A stretch of DNA of 24,786 nt, from positions 1 to 24,786 of the forward strand of contig JAITAP010000082.1 of assembly GCA_031284065.1 (NCBI GenBank), written 5' to 3'. Made by a program: the position numbers and the translations under genes. How positions within the stretch are numbered: the first letter of the stretch is position 1; each line of letters begins with the position of its first letter. The stretch is from Prevotellaceae bacterium (GTDB lineage: Bacteria > Bacteroidota > Bacteroidia > Bacteroidales > UBA932). The notes under the pieces are model-generated. The model had not been told where the DNA came from, searched no databases, and was given only the letters and a program-made list of their open reading frames with translations. Shown here piece by piece: positions 20,728-24,786 of the stretch.

Positions 20728-21436
20728 TGCTTCCGAAGAGCGCTTGCTCCATTTGTTTTACTGTGGGAATTAAAATCTTGTCCTCAATACGGGTGTGGTC
20801 TTTCAAATCTTTTTCGAGCCTGAAAATGTTAAAGATTAAGGTATTTCGCACTCCCTCGTCGTAATCGCCCTGCAAATACTTTATCAGAATATTTTTCAGG
20901 TCGTAGAGCTTTTCGTCCACATTTTCGTGCTCCGACTCAAATATTTTCATGGAGTACTTTTCGTGGAGTTGCTCCGTATTTTCTTTTTTCACCAGCTCTG
21001 TAATGTAGGGAAACGTTATGGTTTCCTCGCGCTTCAGGTGGGCTGTCAGGTCATTTTTATACTGCTCAAAAAAGTTTTTGATGAGCAAAATCTCCTGCTT
21101 ATCCGGCTTGGAGGCGCTTTGCACAAAGGCTTCCATGTTTTTTTCCAGCATGGGGATGAGTACAGAGCGGTAGTAGGCGTGCGTTTTTTTGAGGTAGCTC
21201 ACCAGCTGCATCACGTCAAAGCGCAGCAGACGCTCCTGCGGGAAGTAGTTTTCGTGGCTAAATACGTTGAGGATGGTAGTGAAAAACTCCACGTCCACGC
21301 CGTACTCCTTGCACACAGCCTTTACTGTTTTGTCGCCAAAGCCAAGCCTCACGCCAAACCGCGTTACTACAGGTATGAGCAGGTAGTTGCTGTGGATGGC
21401 GTCGGCAAGCTTAAGGTCGGAAGTGATGAGTATCAT
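20720..21436 (-). CDS. Hemerythrin-domain protein, ScdA/RIC (YtfE)-like
   Basis: The 238-residue product combines an N-terminal ScdA_N/DUF542-like part (residues 20-60, GFGDKTVKAVCKEYGVD) with a hemerythrin four-helix bundle (about 78-232). Candidate di-iron ligands are His86, His133 with Glu137 (TAHLKREE), His170 (FESEHENVDEKL) and His214 with Glu218/Asp219 (KDHTRIEDKILIP). This is the layout of RIC/YtfE proteins, which repair iron-sulfur clusters damaged by nitric oxide or oxygen. The canonical Cys of the ScdA_N domain could correspond to Cys42. It overlaps the LuxR gene downstream by 8 bases. A near-consensus minus-strand box, TAGCCTTTG (complement of 21472-21480), lies 36 bases upstream but has one base too many in its spacer. 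Confidence 0.88.
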   Translation of the reverse strand: MILITSDLKLADAIHSNYLLIPVVTRFGVRLGFGDKTVKAVCKEYGVDVEFFTTILNVFSHENYFPQERLLRFDVMQLVSYLKKTHAYYRSVLIPMLEKNMEAFVQSASKPDKQEILLIKNFFEQYKNDLTAHLKREETITFPYITELVKKENTEQLHEKYSMKIFESEHENVDEKLYDLKNILIKYLQGDYDEGVRNTLIFNIFRLEKDLKDHTRIEDKILIPTVKQMEQALFGSNA

Positions 21437-22026
21437 AATGCTTCAATTTTAAAGTAAATCGCCTTTCACTCCAAAGGCTATCGCCGTAGCGCTGAAACCC
21501 TACAGGTTTGCGCGGCTTTTCGGCTTCTCTTTTTTGCTCTGCAAGCGCCGCGAGCGCCTGATACACTTCGCTTAGCTGCATGTTCGTTGTTAGCATAAAG
21601 TCGTCCGGCTGCTTTTTAAGCTCTGCGTAGCCAAGGGCGTACCGGCGCAAGGCAACAAATGCGCGAACTATTTTTATATTCGTTTCTATGGCGGTATCGC
21701 TACGAATCACGCTTGACAGCATCGTTATCCCATGCTCCGTGAAAGCAAACGGAGGAATGTAGCTGTGCTTCATTACCTCCGGCAACTGGTCACAATTTGT
21801 GACCAGTTCAGCCCACTCCTCTTTTGTCAGCACAAGCATGAAGTCTGCCGGAAAGCGTTGAATATTTCTTTTTACGGATTGCTTCAACGCTTTCGTTGGC
21901 ACGCCGTACAACCCCGCAAGGTCAAAGTCGAGCATTACCTTGTGCCCCCCTCACCTCGTAGATTTTGCTTTGAATGGCTGGCAGGTCAACGCCCACCTGA
22001 GCGCTTTGAGACGCTTGTACTTCCAT
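21411..22026 (-). pseudogene. ORF6N-domain protein gene, frameshifted at a G6 tract
   Basis: ORF6N is a DNA-binding-type domain of phage antirepressor/KilA-N-associated proteins, scattered in several copies through Bacteroidales genomes. The conserved part reads VMLDFDLAGLYGVPTKALKQ, RFPADFMLVLTKEEW and FTEHGITMLSSVIRSD. The usual start lies upstream: ATG at 22026 opens MEVQASQ and reaches IYEVRG, then the frame breaks at six G residues (complement of 21945-21950). With five Gs the next codons read HKVMLDFDL, the expected continuation of the IRGxKVMLDFDLA motif. Total length is 616 bases, one more than a multiple of three. The normal PRKPVGF end is followed by about 27 atypical residues that run 26 bases into the hemerythrin gene. 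It could be dead, phase-variable, or a sequencing error; a shortened product from ATG 21935 is possible. Confidence 0.8.
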
Positions 22027-22048
22027 CGCTTAATAATTTACTACTCTA

Positions 22049-22062
22049 TTCCCCTGCGGGAA
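22049..22062. repeat. Short palindrome between parC and the ORF6N gene
   Basis: TTCCC and GGGAA flank CTGC. It resembles the TTCCCCTACGGGGAA palindromes at 287-452, suggesting the same repeat family occurs across the region. It lies between two minus-strand genes, 22 bases upstream of the ORF6N ATG. Confidence 0.45.
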
Positions 22063-22095
22063 ACTTACACACCTCGCCCGTGCGCTGTGCATAGC

Positions 22096-24780
22096 TTAAA
22101 ACAAATCGCCCTGCACGGCTTTTCCGCCGCTAACGCTGCTGTCGTCAATATCCTCGTCAAAGCTTGCGTCGCTGTCGCCGCCGTTATCTTCGGCCTCCGG
22201 CTCCGGCTGCCTTGCGAGCGGCGCTACGAACTGCGCCTTTTTCACCGCAAAGGTGGTCAGACGCTTTCCTTTGGCGCGGAAGCTCTTCACGCCAATAAAT
22301 TTCTCCACGTCAATGTACTCCGGCTCGCGCTTGGCGTGCTTTCCGCCAAAGGCAACCTCTACCTGCGGAAATTCGTCGATGCTGAGCGCCACCAGATACG
22401 ACTCCCTGTTATCCTCGTCTATAAAGCTCTGCGGGTTGATGGATGTTTCCAGCGTGAAGCGTTTTATGTAGTACAGTTTTTGGTCGGCCTCAAAGTATAT
22501 TGCGCTAAAAATTTGCTGCGGGTCAAACTTTTTGATGTACCCCAAATCCTCGTCGTAGTGGTTCACGAGGTCGAAGTTGGTGGTGTAGAACATGCCCGAT
22601 TTTGTCATGGCGAGCAGCTTGTCGCCCTCAAAAAATTCGCCCAGCCAGATGCCGCGCTCCTCAGTGTTCAGGCGTTTGTTTGCCGGGTCAAACCACGTTT
22701 TTTGCCCGCCCAGCGTCGATACGCCTTTCTCCTTGAGCTGAATTTTGTGAATGGCAAAGCGGGTGAAAATATTTCCCTGCGATTGCCGCCCTTTAACGTC
22801 TATTTGCCCAAAATCGAGGTCGATAATCAGGTTGCGCAGGCGCGGGCGGGGCTTGAGGTATATGCGCAGCTTTTCCGCCTCGCCGTTGCGGTTTGCCGAA
22901 AACCACAGCACCTCCGAGCCTTCCTCGCCTTTGGTCATATCGTACTCCCGGTCGCGGATAACGCCGGTTACCGAGAAACGCTTGTACAGGACGGGTCCCG
23001 TGCGGCCGTCGCGATACGCTACGTTATATACGGTGCGCGTGTCGTTTTTCTTGAAAATGCCCACGTGCAGAATATCCTTGCCGACAAACGACTTGCTGGA
23101 GACTTTCGATACCACGTACTTCCCGTTTTTCAGGAATACAATAATGTCGTCAATATCCGAGCACTCGCTCACAAATTCGGCCATTTCGTCGCGCTTCAAG
23201 TCCATGCCGACAAAGCCCTCCTTTTTGTTGACGTACAGCTTTGCGTTGGCAACAGCCACCTGCGTGGCCTCTATGGTTTCAAAGCTGCCGAGCTGCGTTT
23301 TCCTGTCGCGCCCCTTGCCATACTTTTTTTGAATTTGCCTAAAGTAGGCAATGGTGTAGCTCACCAAGTTGTCGAGGTGATTTTTCACCTCCACCGCTTC
23401 CGCCTCCACCGCCTTGATGTGCTCGTCGGCGGCTTTGATGTCGAACTTGGAGATTTTTCGCACCGGCTTTTCGCAGAGCCGCACCACGTCGTCCGGCGAA
23501 ATATCGCGCTTGAGCTGCTTGCGAAACCGGTTCAGCGCCGCCTCAATTGCCGTCAGCTGCGCCTCCCACGTTGCGCTGTCTTTTTCCAGCTCCTTGTATA
23601 TGCGCTGCTCAAAGAATATTTTTTCGAGCGACGAGTAGTGCCAATCCTTCTCCAGCTCGTCCATTCGGATTTGCAGCTCCTGCCGCAGCTGCTGCTTGGC
23701 GCACTCCACGTTGTGCCGCAGAATTTCGCTTACGCTGATGAACGCGGGTTTGTCGTCGCTAATGACGCAGGCGTTGGGCGATATGGAGATTTCGCAGTCG
23801 GTAAAGGCGTAGAGCGCGTCTATCGTTTTGTCCGCCGACACGTCGCCGTGCAGGTGGACGAGAATTTCGACGTCGGCGGCGGTGTTGTCGTCCACCTTGC
23901 GCACCTTGATTTTGCCCTTTTCGTTGGCCTTGAGGATGCTTTCGATGAGCGTAGTACTCGTTTTTCCGAAAGGAATATCCACAATGGCGAGCGTTTTGCT
24001 GTCGCGCTTCGCAATGCGCGCGCGCACCTTAACGGCTCCGCCGCGCAGCCCTCCGTTGTAGCGCGACACATCCGCCATTCCCCCCGTGGGGAAGTCGGGG
24101 AATAGCTCAAACTCTTTTCCGCTGAGGCAGGCGATGGCGGCGTCTATCAGCTCGTTGAAGTTGTGCGGGAGAATTTTTGAAGCCAGCCCCACCGCGATGC
24201 CCTCCACGCCTTGCGCCAGCAGAAGCGGGAACTTTACGGGCAGCGTGGCCGGCTCCTGATTTCGCCCGTCGTAGGAAGCCACCCACTCGGTTGTCTTGCT
24301 GTTGAACGCCACGTCGAGCGCAAAGCGCGATAGCCTTGCCTCAATGTATCGCGGCGCGGCGGCGCTGTCGCCGGTGAAAATGTTGCCCCAGTTTCCCTGC
24401 GTTTCAACGAGCAAATCCTTTTGCCCCAGCTGCACCAGCGCGTCGCCGATGGAGGCGTCGCCGTGCGGGTGGTACTGCATGGTTTGGCCAATAATGTTGG
24501 CAACCTTGTTGAACCGTCCGTCGTCAACCTGCTTCATGGCGTGCAGAATACGCCGCTGCACAGGCTTCAGCCCGTCGTTGAGGTGCGGCACGGCGCGCTC
24601 CAGAATCACGTACGAAGCGTAGTCCAGAAACCAGTCCTTGTACATGCCGGTAAGGCGAAACTTTTTGCTTTCGTCTATGCCGGTAAGCTTGGCAAAGCGC
24701 TCGTGGTCTTTGCTACCGGTGCTTTCTACGGCTTCCTCCTGCTCGTCCTGCTCGTTTTCGTTAATGTTATCAGCTGACAT
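22096..24780 (-). CDS. parC: DNA topoisomerase IV subunit A
   Basis: ParC is the cutting and rejoining subunit of topoisomerase IV, which unlinks daughter chromosomes. The 894-residue product begins with an acidic tail (ENEQDEQEEAVES), then GMYKDWFLDYASYVILERAV, the Bacteroidetes ParC rather than GyrA form. The catalytic Arg144-Tyr145 lies in AAPRYIEARLS; the MQYHPHGDASIGDA motif (His104, His106) is intact. A long coiled-coil and tower follow, and the C-terminal domain ends with an acidic stretch and GDLF. No GyrA box (QRRGGKG) is visible in the C-terminal domain, which supports ParC. The start at 24780 is six bases from the window edge; parE, often the upstream partner, would lie outside. 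The gene is complete. Confidence 0.96.
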   Translation of the reverse strand: MSADNINENEQDEQEEAVESTGSKDHERFAKLTGIDESKKFRLTGMYKDWFLDYASYVILERAVPHLNDGLKPVQRRILHAMKQVDDGRFNKVANIIGQTMQYHPHGDASIGDALVQLGQKDLLVETQGNWGNIFTGDSAAAPRYIEARLSRFALDVAFNSKTTEWVASYDGRNQEPATLPVKFPLLLAQGVEGIAVGLASKILPHNFNELIDAAIACLSGKEFELFPDFPTGGMADVSRYNGGLRGGAVKVRARIAKRDSKTLAIVDIPFGKTSTTLIESILKANEKGKIKVRKVDDNTAADVEILVHLHGDVSADKTIDALYAFTDCEISISPNACVISDDKPAFISVSEILRHNVECAKQQLRQELQIRMDELEKDWHYSSLEKIFFEQRIYKELEKDSATWEAQLTAIEAALNRFRKQLKRDISPDDVVRLCEKPVRKISKFDIKAADEHIKAVEAEAVEVKNHLDNLVSYTIAYFRQIQKKYGKGRDRKTQLGSFETIEATQVAVANAKLYVNKKEGFVGMDLKRDEMAEFVSECSDIDDIIVFLKNGKYVVSKVSSKSFVGKDILHVGIFKKNDTRTVYNVAYRDGRTGPVLYKRFSVTGVIRDREYDMTKGEEGSEVLWFSANRNGEAEKLRIYLKPRPRLRNLIIDLDFGQIDVKGRQSQGNIFTRFAIHKIQLKEKGVSTLGGQKTWFDPANKRLNTEERGIWLGEFFEGDKLLAMTKSGMFYTTNFDLVNHYDEDLGYIKKFDPQQIFSAIYFEADQKLYYIKRFTLETSINPQSFIDEDNRESYLVALSIDEFPQVEVAFGGKHAKREPEYIDVEKFIGVKSFRAKGKRLTTFAVKKAQFVAPLARQPEPEAEDNGGDSDASFDEDIDDSSVSGGKAVQGDLF

Positions 24781-24786
24781 GCTTCA

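Noticed and set aside
21940..24105. 721-residue plus-strand open frame
   Set aside because: It is antisense to parC, whose motifs (RYIEARLS, HPHGDASIGDA) are unambiguous; long antisense frames are expected with G+C-rich third positions.
22096..24780. GyrA instead of ParC
   Set aside because: The N-terminal KDWFLDYASYVILERAV form and the lack of a GyrA box favour topoisomerase IV subunit A.

Overview
The window looks like chromosomal DNA from a member of the Bacteroidota, most likely order Bacteroidales. The evidence is repeated promoter boxes of the Bacteroidetes type (TTTG about 19-22 bases before TAnnTTTG), the lack of clear Shine-Dalgarno sites, an ECF sigma factor/FecR pair linked to a STN-domain protein, a SusC-like family TonB receptor with an N-terminal carboxypeptidase-regulatory domain, and Bacteroidales-type NhaD and topoisomerase IV A. 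Most genes are G+C-rich. A few islands (about 9800-10600 and 15400-15650) are visibly A+T-rich and look acquired. No rRNA, tRNA or CRISPR was recognised.

Layout. 1-730: no gene; a cluster of palindromes bounded by 34-base inverted repeats and a 26-base tandem duplication. 741-4145: ECF sigma factor, FecR anti-sigma factor and a STN protein joined in frame to a surface-repeat domain; the join contains a second, internal signal peptide. 4436-4783: rbfA. 5027-8172: a probable metal (copper-type) uptake group made of a small Cys/His-rich envelope protein, a TonB-dependent receptor with a Cys-Cys pair in its plug, and an exported HMA-domain protein. 8366-9709: nhaD. 9817-10671: a compact toxin-antitoxin-like cassette (50-residue protein plus GNAT acetyltransferase) with its own promoter and terminator, lying between two nearly identical 80-base direct repeats, one of which is the true 3' end of nhaD. 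10967-15247: a co-directional run of two membrane-anchored M23 peptidase paralogues, a MerR regulator, a Nif3-type protein and a CT398-type coiled-coil zinc-ribbon protein. 15410-15640: orphan small membrane protein. 15699-19938: a STN-alpha/beta-hydrolase fusion followed by a large lipoprotein of the uronidase-like glycoside hydrolase type. 20158-22026 (minus strand): LuxR-type regulator, ScdA/RIC-like hemerythrin protein and an ORF6N gene broken by one extra G in a G6 tract. 22096-24780 (minus strand): parC.

How the parts work together. Sigma/FecR/STN is expected to be a trans-envelope signalling unit, but no SusC/SusD pair follows it; its only adjacent target is the repeat protein. The three metal genes fit capture, outer-membrane import and periplasmic handling. 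The M23 run fits cell-wall remodelling under one promoter. The hemerythrin/LuxR overlap suggests one stress-responsive transcript. The points that most deserve a second look are the repeat-bounded GNAT cassette with its unusual 50-residue partner, the in-frame fusion with an internal signal peptide, the STN-esterase fusion, the frameshifted ORF6N gene, and a possible small RNA at about 20016-20100 on the minus strand.
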